The position numbers and the translations under genes were made by a program. From positions 19,307,450-19,371,449 of the forward strand of contig CM055095.1 of assembly GCA_029204225.1 (NCBI GenBank): a stretch of DNA of 64,000 nt, read 5' to 3'. Positions 10,263-21,720 of this stretch are shown here, piece after piece. Position 1 is the first letter of the stretch; every line of letters begins with the position of its first letter. Source of the stretch: Diphasiastrum complanatum. Its lineage: Eukaryota > Streptophyta > Lycopodiopsida > Lycopodiales > Lycopodiaceae. The notes under the pieces are model-generated. The model saw only the letters and a list, made by a program, of their open reading frames with translations, ran no database searches and was not told the origin of the DNA.

Positions 10263-11778
10263 ATGGCCTCTTCCTCATCATCCTCACGAGAATCAAGCTT
10301 GAGTTCATTTTTGAGGGAATTTGAGATTACTGAAAATCTGGACTACTTCCACAGCCTATTCAGGACTTATCTACATGTTTTTAGGACTGCACAACCAAAT
10401 TCTGACGTATTTTATGAACATTATGTCAGATTCAGAGATATACTTAGCAAGCCTGTTCTCTCCATAGGTCAACTCCAGTACATGCATTATACTGATCTTG
10501 TTCATTTCTTCCCAGCTTTGAGACATAGACTGGATAGAATGTTCACCAAATTGTTTGATCTTTTCAAAAGTAGTTCTATGTGTTCGTATTGCAACAAGAA
10601 ATGTCAATTGGTTGAATATCAGAGTGGTTTCGTACTTTTTCTTTTATTCAGATCCCAGATGATGATGAGTTTCCTGTTGCTGACCCTCCTTTTGCACCCT
10701 CCTCTGTTCAGTCAGCCATTAAGGATATCAGTCACTTTCTTATCGACGCTCCTGATAAAGAAAGTGACTTCATTGATTTAAATACTGATGTTCTCCGGGA
10801 TTCTTTCATTGGCCAAAATACATCTGATGATGAATCCAAATTTATGGAGGATTCGAAATGTCTTTTCAATTTTCTTGTATATTATATTAATGACGATGTA
10901 TATTTTACTACTACTGATTTATGTAAATTTTTTGACTATCGTGAGGACGAGGTTCTATGCTTATTATCCGGCACAATTTCTGAATTCTCCGACTTTGTAG
11001 ATTTTGAGACAGATGACCTTGTTGTTGGTATTGATTTTGATGATGAGGAGGGTCTTATGACCGGTGAAGAATGCCTGAATAAGACTTTATCAAATATAGC
11101 TGAGGATGGTCGAGGCAGACCATCCGATGAAGAATTCACGGCATTTCAATCCCAGATGGGCTTCCCTCGTCCATCATTAATGCATTTCACTGATGATTCC
11201 ACTTCAGTACGTGGTCATTATATTGATCATCCTGATCTGGTTGTTGCTGATGATGAAGAATGTGTAAGTGTTTAATCTTTCTTGCATTTGAATGTTTTCA
11301 ATCACTGAATGTGTTTTTGCTAACATATTTCCTATTGCAGGATGCTCTCATAATAGATGATTTTGCTGCAAGACGAGGTGGTTTCAGACAATATGCATCC
11401 TCGTTCCAGAGGGACAGTGGACTGGGCCACTATCTTTGGCATTTCTTGAAGAGTGAGATCTGTATTGCTCATTCCAAGTTGAGCCCAGTCGGGGAGAGTC
11501 TTATAATGGCAGTTAAAGCTTTATCATTTTATTTAGGAGGACATAAATTTGTTAAGACAAACAAGATCATTTTTGTCAAAAGATCTTATGTTTTAAACAT
11601 TTTAGGCTTTACTGATGGGAATGTTCCTTTAAGGAGCTCCCATTATTCATTGTATTCCACTTATATTGAGCTTAGTGGAAATAAGGATAATGCACATCTA
11701 TTAGATGCATACGCTAGCAGAGAATTTCTTCATGACAATACTACCATAGAATCTGATACAAGATCTGATGATGAATAG
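10263..11778 (+). CDS. Element gene C: novel acidic protein
   Basis: Exons are 10263-10610, 10652-11263 and 11341-11778 (466 codons with stop). The start is the ATG of MASSSSSSRESS, downstream of the G-box cluster and a TATA-like site. The second intron is conventional (TGT|GTAAGTG to TTGCAG). The first is uncertain: the only in-phase donor near the break is at 10611, giving a 41-nt intron, which is very short for a plant. A small frameshift is the alternative. The middle is strongly acidic (FETDDLVVGIDFDDEEG, VADDEEC). The C-terminal 146 residues look globular (RQYASSFQRDSGLGHYLWHF, MAVKALSFYLGG). No known domain is recognised. It is the only element gene without an in-frame stop in this copy, and it converges on gene D with about 110 bp between stops. 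Confidence 0.75.
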
Positions 11779-11889
11779 TTGACACTTTGCATAATACAAT
11801 CAATACATTTACATTGGTATTGCTCCTCTTTTGTTCAATGAATTTGCAAAGCAATTCTGAACATGTCATGATGATCTTCTACTCAGCAA

Positions 11890-14762
11890 TCATCTAATTT
11901 TCTCTTCCTGTATGAACTTGCATGCTTTTCTAAACTTGTTGTATTGTGTGGACTTTGTTATATGTCAAATTTGAACTCTACGGTAGAACCATTGAAACAA
12001 TTGACAAATGCAGTTTCGTTTTTCATTGGTTCCTCCATGTTGTGTATTTCGATGAAATGCTGCTCATGCTTGCCAGTGTGACTTCTCCATCCCTTGTGAT
12101 GACCATATACTCAAGCTTCCATATGTATTTGCAAAAAATGCTGTATGATCTCTTAGTATGTGCTGCATATGTCAAAATCATAATGTTAGTCTTATGTCTA
12201 GATCTAAATATATATGAAAATTTGAAAGCATTTTGAAAATTTTATACTAACCATGTAATGAGTGATGCGATCTTCTCCCCATGCTTTTGATATTGCATTA
12301 ACAAACTCGACACAAGTCCTTTGGATAGCTTTCTTATCAATATCAGAGTATTTTTCTTTTCTTAAAATAGCAGTCATACTATCAAGCTTTTTTTATACAT
12401 CAACTTTTAGTACTCTGGTTTTGCCGTCTTTCTCGAAGTCTGAGTGGCAACAATAATATCTGTCCAGACTGAGTGTTGAATATTAGAAGCCTTACCAGTA
12501 TGATTTGATGGAAAACGACGTGCTTTTGCTCCTCATATGCTTGGCTCAGTTGGCATGTTCCCATTCTTTCCTGAAAGCTTTTTCATCTTCTTGAATTTTG
12601 ACATGTCCTTTATGGAGTCCTGCTTTTGATAAAACATCTTCTAATCGAGAGATAACTTCCTTTGCTAATGATGCTGGCTTAGTATTCCAAGCAAAAACTA
12701 TATGAAGATAAATGATCTTTTCTATTAATCTAACTTCTGCATGAAGAGTGCAAACATGCACATTTTTTAAGGGAATAGGCAGCACGGGCTTCCAGTTTGG
12801 ATCTGCATATTCTCTAGTAATTCATGTACTCCTAGTTACATCTTTTGCCATTTTCATGCAATACAAACAAGGGTGTTTTGATGTAGCACCGTGAGAGACA
12901 TTATACATACATTTCAATGTTTTCAAATCACCTGCTAAGTGCCATTTAACATTGAAGTCTCCAACTCCTGGAACATTGAGAAATCCTCCATCCATATGGT
13001 CCTTGATGATCCTAGGATAAGATGTCCTTGAGAATATCCATGATAATATATCATGATCCTCTTTCAGCACCTGTCCAAAGAATTAATCATACTTAGTTTA
13101 CAATGTATTAATACTATTCAATGAATCTAATGTAATAATGAGGCTAGTTACCTGAAACGCTGCCAACCACCATATATCATTTTCTGACTGGACACTGAAT
13201 TTGAAATCTTCTTGGTTCTCTGTTTGGGATAGAGCACCATTCATGAGAGTTATACTAACCCTTTCCATCTTCTGCCCTTTCACAATTTCTGACTCATCTA
13301 ACTTAAGTACTATGATTATTTTGCCATTCACCTTTTCATAGGTTATATCATAGAATGTGACGATGTATCTCAGCAAGTAATTTAGATCAACAAATAAATT
13401 GTTTGATGAATTATAGAATATCGATCTTCCATCAGTTTCATACACCTCCTCAATATGAAATGGAGTTCCAGTGATCTCACGCATACTTATGTTTAATGTA
13501 TCCCTCTCTTTTTTCAAGTGGTATGTCCTAGGGATTGGGACTTTTCTAATTTGAACTTGCTTAAAAGCTTCTCTAATTAGTTTAAATATTATTGCATATG
13601 CTTCCCTACTGATACCTACAAAATCACAAGCACCCTGAACTATAGTCTTATCTAAAATATTTTGAATGTCCACCATCAAAGACTCTGCTATTTTACACTT
13701 TACATTTGGAATCTTATTGTTCATCATGATACGCTCAGTGGATTTGCAAGTCAATATTGTGCCCAATGACATTCCTAGTGAAGCATTGTCTGTAATATTC
13801 CGAGGAGCTACTAATGCAGATCTGCAAAAAAAATAGATAGTTAATAGAATATCACCATAGTTGAAATCAAATCTAAATGTCATTGAAAAACTTACAAAAT
13901 TTAGAATATGCTTACTTGAATGCACGGATCCTTCTATTTCGATAACCTCCTTTTGAAAGCGTTCGAATATCCTTGCAACTTTGTTGCTTTCGCTTCTTAC
14001 TTTCAGCCTTCTTCTTTACCAAATCCACATCCTTCAGTAATTGTAAGTTTTCAATACAAATAGACTGTAAGACTGATTGCATTTGCTCTAGTTCTGATTT
14101 GATATTGATTGCTATCTTATGTAATGATTCATTATTTTTTTTAAGTTGTTCATTTTCTTCTAACGTCTTTTGGAGATGACAATCTCTATTTTGACAATAA
14201 GAGGATATCCGAATTAACTCACATTCTAAAAAGTGAACTTTATTTATATAAAGTTGTTTTCCATGGTTTTGCAATCTTTCACAATATCCTAGTAAGCCAC
14301 TATGCCCATTGCATATCCATGTAACTATATGAGTTATTGAAGAGAATGTGGGATGTGTCAAAGTGCTTGGATCTTGTGGATATAATGTTCCATCTGTCCA
14401 CAAATCCACGTTTTTCTTTCCTTTTGCCCTGTAACGAGAACGATCTTCAGCAGATATTTGAACTCCTTTGCCTCCTCTTCTCTACAAAGGTGCCAAATCA
14501 ACAGGGATATCCACATGTAGATGATATAATGTCATCATAAAAAAAATAATAGAGTAATCAGTTGCATCAAAGTACTATGACCAGATTCTATGAAGCAAAA
14601 CAAAATACTCATCTTTGATTATATTATATACTATGTACGATCAATCCAATCTCCATGCTTGTATGCTTGATTCAAATTTGGAAATGCCGCTCATTTTTTC
14701 ATTCCAATAGGTAGTTGGCGCTCATATTTCCATTTTCGTGGAAGGAATGCATATGTAAACAT
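11890..14762 (-). pseudogene. Element gene D: transposase-like protein (broken)
   Basis: A spliced minus-strand gene. Exons are about 14762-14639, 14481-13916, 13821-13152 and 13070 to about 12252 (possibly including a further intron near 12500), then 12162-11890. Exon 2 encodes a long coiled coil (LEENEQLKKNNESLHK). Exon 3 has VLKLDESEIVKGQKMERVS, exon 4 WHLAGDLKTLKCMYN and GATSKHPCLYC. The last junction joins DRITHYM to HILRDHTAFF, followed by YGSLSIWSSQGMEKSHW. This series (D..., GGD/AGD-K, GATS-C-x2-C, TxYxH, GSL...S-QG-EK) matches, from memory, an uncharacterised transposase-like family in animals, fungi and protists. A possible DDE set is the Asp of LDESE, the Asp of AGDLK and the Glu of GMEK. 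In-frame stops at 14693-14691, 12824-12822, 12548-12546 and 12066-12064 make it a pseudogene here. The join of exons 1 and 2 is uncertain. Confidence 0.75.
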
Positions 14763-15030
14763 TTTGCAATTTTTCTTGATTCGAATTTGGGGATGGCGGT
14801 CATATTCTAGATCCAGTGAAAATATTGCCCTTTTCGTAACCAATGGAGAGAATATTTTTGAATTTTGTCAAGTTATACTGTGAACTGTTAACAGTTCTTA
14901 ACTGTGACTATAGACACTGTGGTTATCATTGGGAGTTGGGGAGGCCTTGGGAGTGGTGTGGGCAAGCAAATAAACAATATTGTTTTATTTATTTTGATAT
15001 TTTTGTATATCCTACATGGCATTCCTTAAA
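14763..15030. other. Right subterminal region of the element
   Basis: This stretch lies between the gene D start and the right terminal repeat. No reading frame or repeat stands out, and it lacks the CGGGCAG/CTGCCCG pair seen at the left end. Confidence 0.5.
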
Positions 15031-15062
15031 GGGTCTTTTTGATATTGAGAACTCCTCTAATG
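15031..15062 (-). repeat. Right terminal inverted repeat
   Basis: A 32-bp repeat starting GGGTCTTTTTGATATTG and ending CTCCTCTAATG. Its reverse complement matches the left end with one difference. The next base begins the resumed MADS-duplicate sequence (TTACACATTTATCA), which aligns with TTAGACTTTTATCA in the reverse complement of the live locus. Confidence 0.92.
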
Positions 15063-15545
15063 TTACACATTTATCACGAGCAAAATACATAATTATTCCA
15101 ATCATTTTTCCAGTGTGTCCTGTTCCATAAATGTGCTTCTGGATCCAGAAACTTCTACTTAATAAGATAAGCCAAAACAACTTAATTACCCCGGGTAGTA
15201 AGGCTTGCAGCAGTTGCCGCTTGTTCATTCGATGCGAATCGAAACAAAAAGCATGTGAATCAACTGGCTCTGACTGTCTGACATACAATTCTAGTACTCT
15301 CTCACGTTTGCTTTGGTGAAGACTGAAGACCGAGATAAGTCGAGAAGTAATAGCAGGCAACTTGCATGTTGGAACTGCTAGTAAATAGTACCTATTACTA
15401 TCAATTCTAGAGAAAATAAGCTACAATATCTTCAGATCAATGTTGCCTAGGAGTTGTAGACCAATATGAAAACTACAGTCTACAAATGTTGGAGAGTTGC
15501 AAGTCCAAAACCGAATGTGGAACAAGTATTGACAACAGTACCTAC
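15063..15545 (-). repeat. Inverted duplicate of the MADS 5' locus, right part
   Basis: This continues the duplicate interrupted at 5809. It matches the reverse complement of about 33820-33355, with landmarks ATGTGCTTCTGGATCC (15132), TAGTAAGGCTTG, TAGCAGGCAACTTGCA and CAATGTTGCCTA. In the live locus this is 0.4-0.9 kb upstream of the MADS ATG. A short reading frame (MCFWI...) is partly shared by both copies, but nothing shows that it is translated. Confidence 0.85.
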
Positions 15546-15579
15546 TTAAGTATGATAGATAATAGCAGCGCAAGTTACT

Positions 15580-15992
15580 AATCAATACTTCCAAGTAAAA
15601 TTCGAGAACAAGTGTGAATGACTTTCCAAGGGCTTGTTATTATTATATCTTTGATGTGTTTAGCTTTTGCTTGAATTTGCATATCCAAGCATGATCCCTC
15701 TTGTGGAAGATGGATCCTCCTTGGTTCTTGTTTCCAATGGCACATGCACATAACATATACACCCAAAAACTTTCAAATGATTAAGATTGGGTTTCCTTCC
15801 ATACAACATCTCATAAGGAGTTTTGCCTTCAATTGTTTTGCAAGGCACCCTATTCATCAAGTAGTTTGCACGTACAAATGATTCACCACAAAAAAATTTG
15901 GGCAAGCAAGCATCCAATCTTAAAGCATTAGAACATTCACATAATGTTCTATTTCTTCTTTCAGCAGCCACATTTTGTTGAGGGGTGATTGT
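15580..15992 (-). pseudogene. Copia integrase fragment, joined to another element
   Basis: From 15992 downward the minus strand reads a copia integrase C-terminus: TITPQQNVAAERRNRTL, then TPYEMLYGRKPNLNHLKVFG and a degenerate GIMLGYANSSKS. It starts abruptly right after the truncated reverse transcriptase of the neighbouring element (ending GDLEEDEAT plus a trace of the usual QPEGY block). The order is therefore integrase, reverse transcriptase, integrase, which indicates a deletion or recombination junction between two elements near 15990. Confidence 0.8.
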
Positions 15993-16016
15993 CTGTTGTC
16001 AGGGTCTTCATAGCCT

Positions 16017-16449
16017 TCAGGTTGCTTCATCCTCCTCTAGATCTCCGTGGAGAAAGGCTGTTTTCATGTCAATCTGGTGAATTTCCAGATTGTACTGTGT
16101 GGCGTATGCAAGGAGTAGCCTTATGCTTGTCATCTTCACCGTGGGCGAATATGTGCTGAAATAGTCGACACAATATCTCTTCGTGTAGCCCTTTGCGACA
16201 AGCCTTGACTTGTAGCAGCCAATACTGCCATCTAATTTTAGCTTTTTCTTGTACACCCACTTGCAATCGACTACTTTTCTGTTTTCTGACAGTGGCTCTA
16301 ATGTCCATGCCGCATTTTGCCTCATTGACTCGATCTCCTTTGACATTGCCTGCTTCCAGAATTCTCCCTTTGGACTCTGGATAGCTTCTTGGTATGTTGC
16401 TGGCTCTTCTATGAAGCTGCAGTACTCGAACTGCGTGTCTTCGCTCCAT
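16017..16449 (-). pseudogene. Copia reverse transcriptase, N-terminal part
   Basis: The minus strand reads the start of a copia reverse transcriptase: NRKVVDCKWVYKKKLKLDGS, RLVAKGYTKRYCVDYFSTYS, then IHQIDMKTAFLHGDLEE, which holds the first catalytic Asp. The frame ends at 16017, before the YVDD motif, so the enzyme is truncated. It belongs with the integrase and gag segments to its right. Confidence 0.85.
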
Positions 16450-16517
16450 TGAAGATTGTCAGAATAGCGGTCTGGAGGTCTTCTTTTTCTTGTTGACCTT
16501 CGAGGTTCATTTCGTCG

Positions 16518-17742
16518 CTACTCAAACATTTCTTGTTCGTGGAGTCGATCCTTTGCTTCTTGATGCTCTAGAATCTGGGGCTCTGCATTCTGATTTGATG
16601 TCTGTCCTCGATCTCCCTCTTGAATAGGCAGTAGTGTGAAGATCTCATGGCCTCTTTCGTCTTTCAATCCAGGGAATGTGGACTTGTCGAACTTCACATC
16701 TCTGCTTGAAACAACATTCTTCGTGGTTGGATCATAGAGTGTGTACACATGTGTTCCATTTGAGTAGCCAATCATGATTGTTTGCTTGGATTTGTCATCG
16801 AGCTTGTTTCTCTTTTCCTTAGAAATGTGCTTGTATGCTACACATCCAAACACTCGTACGTATGACAGATCAGGCTTTCTGCCTGTCCACATTTTGTATG
16901 GTGTTTTGTTCTCCAGCGTTGTCGTTGTAAATCTGTTCTGCAGCTGTACAGCTGCAGCTATTGCCTTGGCCCAATTGACTTGGCAATTGAGCCTGTGCCA
17001 TCATGCATCTGGCTCCTTCGACTAGCGTTTTGTTTTTTCTTTCTGCCACACCGTTGTATTCTGGTGTGTATGCAGGAGTGAACTGGTGTTCGGTCCCCTG
17101 TTCTTCGCAGAATCTTGAAAATTCTGTGCTTTTGTATTCACCTCCATTGTCAAATCTAAGGATCTGTATCTTTTTCGAGGTGTGTCGCTCTGCGAATGCC
17201 ACAAACTTCTTGAAAGAATCAAATACTTCGGATTTCTTCTTCAAGTAGTAGATTGTGGTCATTCGGCTATAATCATCTATGAATGTTAGAAAATATCTCG
17301 AACCTGAGAGCGAATCTATTTTCATTGGTCCACACACATCAGAGTGGACGAGCTCAAGAACTTCTTTGGCTCTTCTTCCCTCGTGTGTGAATGGATTCCG
17401 ATGCTGCTTGCCTTTTTGACAAGCTTCGCAGAACTCAGCCTCTAGCCTTGAAATCTTGAGACCTGTGACAATGTCCTTTCTGCTCATGTCATACAGGCTC
17501 CGCATGTTCAGATGATACATTCTTCTATGCCAGAGCTGATCTTCATTTTCTAAAGCATTTAGTATGCCTTCAGAGTTGCTAATTATTTTGGCCTGGTAAA
17601 GATTTCCTTCTCTGCATTCGACCATCAGCAACTTGTTTGTCGTCTTCTCGATCATACGAAAAGTGTTGCCGACGAACAAAACTCGAATGCCTAGATATGC
17701 CATCTTGGAGACAGATAGCACATCCTTTCTGAGTGAGGGCAC
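16518..17742 (-). pseudogene. Copia integrase
   Basis: Two overlapping minus-strand frames (17742-16870 and 16892-16518) read a copia integrase. The pre-integrase domain has LWHRRMYHLN and CEACQKGKQHR. The catalytic core has VHSDVCGPM, FIDDYSR, FDNGGEY and YTPEYNGVAERKN (D, D and the Glu of VAER). The C-terminal part has GRKPDLSYVRVFGC and MIGYSNG. A frameshift near 16880-16980 separates core and C-terminal part. It acts, in intact elements, to insert cDNA; here it is broken. Confidence 0.88.
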
Positions 17743-18860
17743 ATAGAGTGCTCCTGCAGCTCTGCTTGGCCTGACAGTGTTCGTAGCTGTAGAGAGCCAA
17801 TGCCTTTGACATCATGTCTGCTTCCATCGCCTAGAATGACTGCTCTGTCGTTTTTGAGTTCGAGAAAGTTGATCAAGATCTTCTTGTTGCAGGTTATGTG
17901 AGATGTTGCTCCTGAATCAATGACTACATCGTAGTCGTGTTCAGAGTAGCTTGTCGAAGCTTCGTCGAGTATCATGAAAGCTTTGTCACCTCTTTCATCA
18001 TCCTTTAATGACTCTGCAATGTCTGTCTTTTCAGTTTTGTTTTTTCTTTTTGGGTTGAATCTGAGGTCGTATGCAAAACGCCCTTTCTTCTTGCAGTGCA
18101 TGCAAGGTATTGCTGGATTGAACCAGCATTTGTTGGCCGTATGGCGTGGTTTGTGGCAGTGATCGCAGGAAGAAAATTGTTGATTCGAGAACTTCGTCTT
18201 CTCGAATCTTGGCTTGTTTTTGTTCTTCTTCTTTCCTTTCGTGAAGAGAGCCTTCTCTTGATCACTGCTTCCCTCTCTTTCGTCTCTCATCAGTCTCTCA
18301 TCATCGACAAGACTGACTGCTTTGTCGAATGTCATATCTAGTAGACTCAATATGAGCATTCTCAGCGGCTGATAGGACGTCGGTAGAGATTTCATGAAGT
18401 ACATCAACTGCTGTGGTGCTGGGACTGGTGCTCCTATCCTGATGCAGCGAGTTGAACGAAGATCGTTCTGATCTTCTCAACGTGCTGATCTAACTAGTTG
18501 CCATCCCACCATATGGATTGCAGCTGATTGTGAAGGTGCATGACTGAAGCTGCAGTCCTCACTTTCTACTTTTGCATAAATCTTTCCCACGCTACATGGC
18601 TGCTTTCGTAGTCTTCAATCTGCATGAGTAGATCTTCATTTATGGACAAAACGATGATCGCCATTGCGCGCTCATTCTTTCTGATCCATTCAGCTCTCCT
18701 CGGATTTCCCTCTGGAGGCTGCACCTCTGAGAGCTCGGTCACCGACCAGATGCCTTCACCCTTTAAGAGTGTTTTGATTTTGAGTTTTTAGATTCTGTAA
18801 TTTGCACCATCAAGACTGATTGCTACTCTGGTCTAGATTGTCATAGCCATATTGTGTTGT
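17743..18860 (-). pseudogene. Copia gag and protease
   Basis: From about 18850 the minus strand reads gag with several stops (VAISLDGANYRI, then WSVTELSEVQPPEG). From 18407 it is open, with a basic stretch, two CCHC-type knuckles (CDHCHKPRHTANKC and a second degenerate one) and the aspartic protease motif VVIDSGATSHIT. Gag packages RNA and the protease cleaves the polyprotein. The frame leads into the integrase. Confidence 0.85.
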
Positions 18861-18899
18861 TTGGAAGAATCACTGCTGGGATATCAGTAGTGATAACTT

Positions 18900-19440
18900 G
18901 TAGGCTCTAATACCGTGTCGCGAAAGATTTTTCGTTTCGTGTTCGTTCTCTCTCTTCTGATCCGCGAACAATTTTCTGTCTTTGAGTTTTCTTTTCGTGC
19001 GGAAGCTCGTAGGGGATCCTAGACAATCGACTACGCATCATAGAACATATTTTATTCTAGCAATCAAGAGACACAACACAAGGCCAAGAGATACACGAAA
19101 TAGAGCGACTATATTGTCAGTTTGGTTTTAGAGCGAGATCGTCAGTGTCTCGCTCATTGGCGGATTGACTCTCTGCTCTTTTGTTGTGTTCTGCTCGTTG
19201 GTAGACTTTCATGCATAGCTATGGTATTTTTGCTTTATTACTCTATTCGATATGTCTCTCTCTGTTACTTACAAATCTTTGTAAAATTCACATCACTTTT
19301 TCTCTCTTTGGTTATGATCTAGAGAGGATCGTTTATACCTCCACTGTGTGGAGTTTACAAGATAGCTAAACGTAGAATTACAAAACTAGTTAACGCTAAT
19401 CAACTAGTTAGTTAGTCTCCATCGTTGCTATTCGTTTCAG
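18900..19440 (-). repeat. Primer site and probable 5' LTR of the 16-19 kb copia
   Basis: The stretch GGCTCTAATACC at 18903-18914 is a close reverse-strand version of the usual copia primer site, TGGTATCAGAGC. Sequence from TGTCGCGAAAG (18916) rightward is therefore probably the LTR. Its outer end is not certain and the opposite LTR is missing, since the element is truncated at about 16 kb. Confidence 0.55.
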
Positions 19441-21324
19441 CTAGGCGTGAAGCCCGTTGAGCTGCCAACTGGCAGTGCAAAAGATTTCTCTTCGTGTGTT
19501 TTCGTTCTTTTCATAGTTTTCGTTTTGTGTCCATTTTGCGCTTTGCGGTCCTGGAGGTGTGTTTACGATTCGTGAATCATTCGTGCTTTGAGTCAAAGAC
19601 ACGTTGACTGTCGCGAATTGGTCTCGTTTGACCTTCGTGTCTTGTTCGTGCTGCGACAAAGTTGCAGGAGTTCACCATTTCTGACAGTTGTGAGAAGTAG
19701 TCATATACAGCTGCCAGAAGAACTGACTGAAGCTACCTTTGATGTTGGTAAGGCAGAAGAGATAGCCCTTGAAGCACAAAGACCAAGGAAATTGAGGATG
19801 AAACTGATGGCTATACAGAAGCTTTCATTGTAGTAACGATCATGCACTAGAGTCAAGTTTGGTGATGTTATTAGCTATTGAGAAGAAGGAAGACAAAGCT
19901 GACCAATATTCTAATGTTAGACAATTTGCACTCAGTCACATGAAATTGCTCAAACATGAGATAGAAGAAGTAAAGTAAAATTGAACACCACTTCCTTTCT
20001 ATGCTTTTGACCTTACTTGAGTCTTCATACACCTGCAAAAACGGATCCAAAAGATCTTTGCCATTTGACTCTCCTTTGATGTTCTTGACTAGCTCCAAAT
20101 TGACACTTTCCCTTTTGTGTTGTTGAAGTCTTTGAGACCAACCTCTTGATCTTCCTCTCGAACATCAAAGATATGAATATATTCAGACTTTAACCTCTGA
20201 AAATACTCCCTCTTAAACATATGGTCTAGATCCAACAAGATCTCATCATTGCTTGATCTCGACTTTCCACAAAAACTAGTGAAAACAATGCCACCATCAT
20301 AAAGCAAAAAATAGATTCCAAACTTTCCATCCAACATGAAGTACAGTATCAAACCTGATAAATCTAGCCCTCTCGAGTTCATAACAAGCCTCAATAAGAT
20401 CTCTAATGAGATCTCCCTTGCCTTGAAGAAATTGCCTCTTGATTTGCTCCATGTAGTCTTCGCCAACCAACCTTTTTGCCATCTTGATCATGAGTGATTA
20501 ATTCATAATCATAGGATCCTTTGAGTTGATGAAAATATGTGTGATCCATGCCTTGAATCTTCCCAAGAACCAATCTTCCATTGCCCTTTTCTTCACAAGA
20601 CTTCTTCTTAATGATTGAATCATAAGAAGTAGAAACCTCAAAAACATTAGAAGCCATAAGAAAATGATTAGTACCTTCAACATAAGGATGATTGAAGTAT
20701 TCTCTTTTTTTCAAACAAGAAATTCTACCCAATGATTTAGGTAATGACTCATATGATAATGATTCTCCCTCACTATCATTCACAATGACATCATTCAAAG
20801 TACATATCCTACTTTGAATACTTCACATACTTCTCTTCTTCTTGACTTGTGACTATCTCCCTCACCAAATCTCATGATAGAACCATTCGATCTACTCTCT
20901 TTTTGAAGACATGTGAAACCACTTGTCGCACAAATGACTTTTTTTGAATCATAACGAAGAAATGTAGAAGAACCACTTCTGATCAAAGAAATTATTAGCA
21001 ACAACCTTTTCCAAGGAAGAACCTTCATCACCTCCATTGATGAAGTTAGCTCTTTCTTTACCTTTTGCATACTTGCACTTGCCATGAAGAACCATAATTA
21101 TCCTCATAGCTAGCCAAGTTAGAACAAAGATGAACATCTCCAAGAAGCATATTAGGTCTTGAACTAGATCTTGCATAAGGAAGCTTGTTAGACTTTGCAT
21201 AAGATCCACCAATCTTATTGATGCTAAAAGATAACTTTGGAAAGCTAAGTCCAATCTCCTTTTCCATTCCATCCTCTTTGTTAGCCATAACAAAAGCATC
21301 AAGCTTGAAAAGTCTACCTTTTTA
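19441..21324. other. Unassigned minus-strand open stretches
   Basis: Several overlapping minus-strand frames (20466-20089, 20798-20403, 21085-20795) have protein-like composition but match no family I recognise. They could be decayed gag-like or other element sequence next to the copia integrase that follows on the plus strand. No domain or splice structure could be supported. Confidence 0.35.
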
Positions 21325-21720
21325 GGCCTACCAAGGTCTATTGAGAAGGAAGACAAGGTTTGTGAAGCATGTGCTTTATCCAAGGCACATAAGAAGGTGT
21401 TCACTAACTCCATCACAAAGTCATTCCACCCTCTTGAACTCATATACTCGGATGTGCATAGCACCAAATCTAATGGAGGTTCATCCATGTTTGTAACTTT
21501 CATTGATGACTACTCAAGATATTGTTGGGTGTTCTAACTTTCCTTCAAGTCTCAGGTATTTGATACTTTTGTAAAGTTCAAGTTGTTTGTGGAAAAGCAT
21601 CATAATCATAGCATCAAGATCTTTAGAAGTGACAATGATGGAGAATACATCTCCAATGAGTTTAAGGCCTTTTGTTCGGGAGGAAGGGATCAAGAAAGAA
21701 ACTTCTTGCTCCTAATAACA
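21325..21720 (+). pseudogene. Copia integrase fragment
   Basis: The plus strand reads GLPRSIEKEDKVCEACALSK, then YSDVHSTKSNGG, FVTFIDDYSRYCWVF, a TAA stop, then IKIFRSDNDGEYISNEF. This is the pre-integrase zinc region and catalytic core of a copia element, close to the family at 53315-54949. Both ends are missing. Confidence 0.82.

Larger units (their letters stand above)
5810..15062. mobile_element. 9.25-kb four-gene TIR element (copy 1)
   Basis: The element is bounded by inverted repeats at 5810-5841 and 15031-15062 and interrupts the MADS duplicate. The flanks ATCTAAAAT and TTACAC join to match the empty position near 33820 of the live locus without a clear gap or duplication. Inside are genes A (+), B (-), C (+) and D (-), each spliced, in two convergent pairs (A/B and C/D), with B and C divergent. 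D looks like the transposase and B carries a histone-like and a protease-like domain. Genes A, B and D contain in-frame stops, while C is open, so this copy is probably no longer autonomous. A truncated relative lies at 30131-32607. I know of no described transposon family with this gene set; that is recollection, not a search result. Confidence 0.85.

Noticed and set aside
10578-10607. Zinc finger in gene C (CSYCNKKC)
   Set aside because: A single small Cys cluster next to an uncertain exon end, without paired ligands; it may be partly intronic.
5810-15062. Endogenous virus or Polinton-like origin
   Set aside because: No DNA polymerase B, capsid, packaging ATPase or retroviral-type integrase was seen. 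A Ulp1-like protease alone is not enough, and the TIR plus transposase-like gene fit a transposon better.
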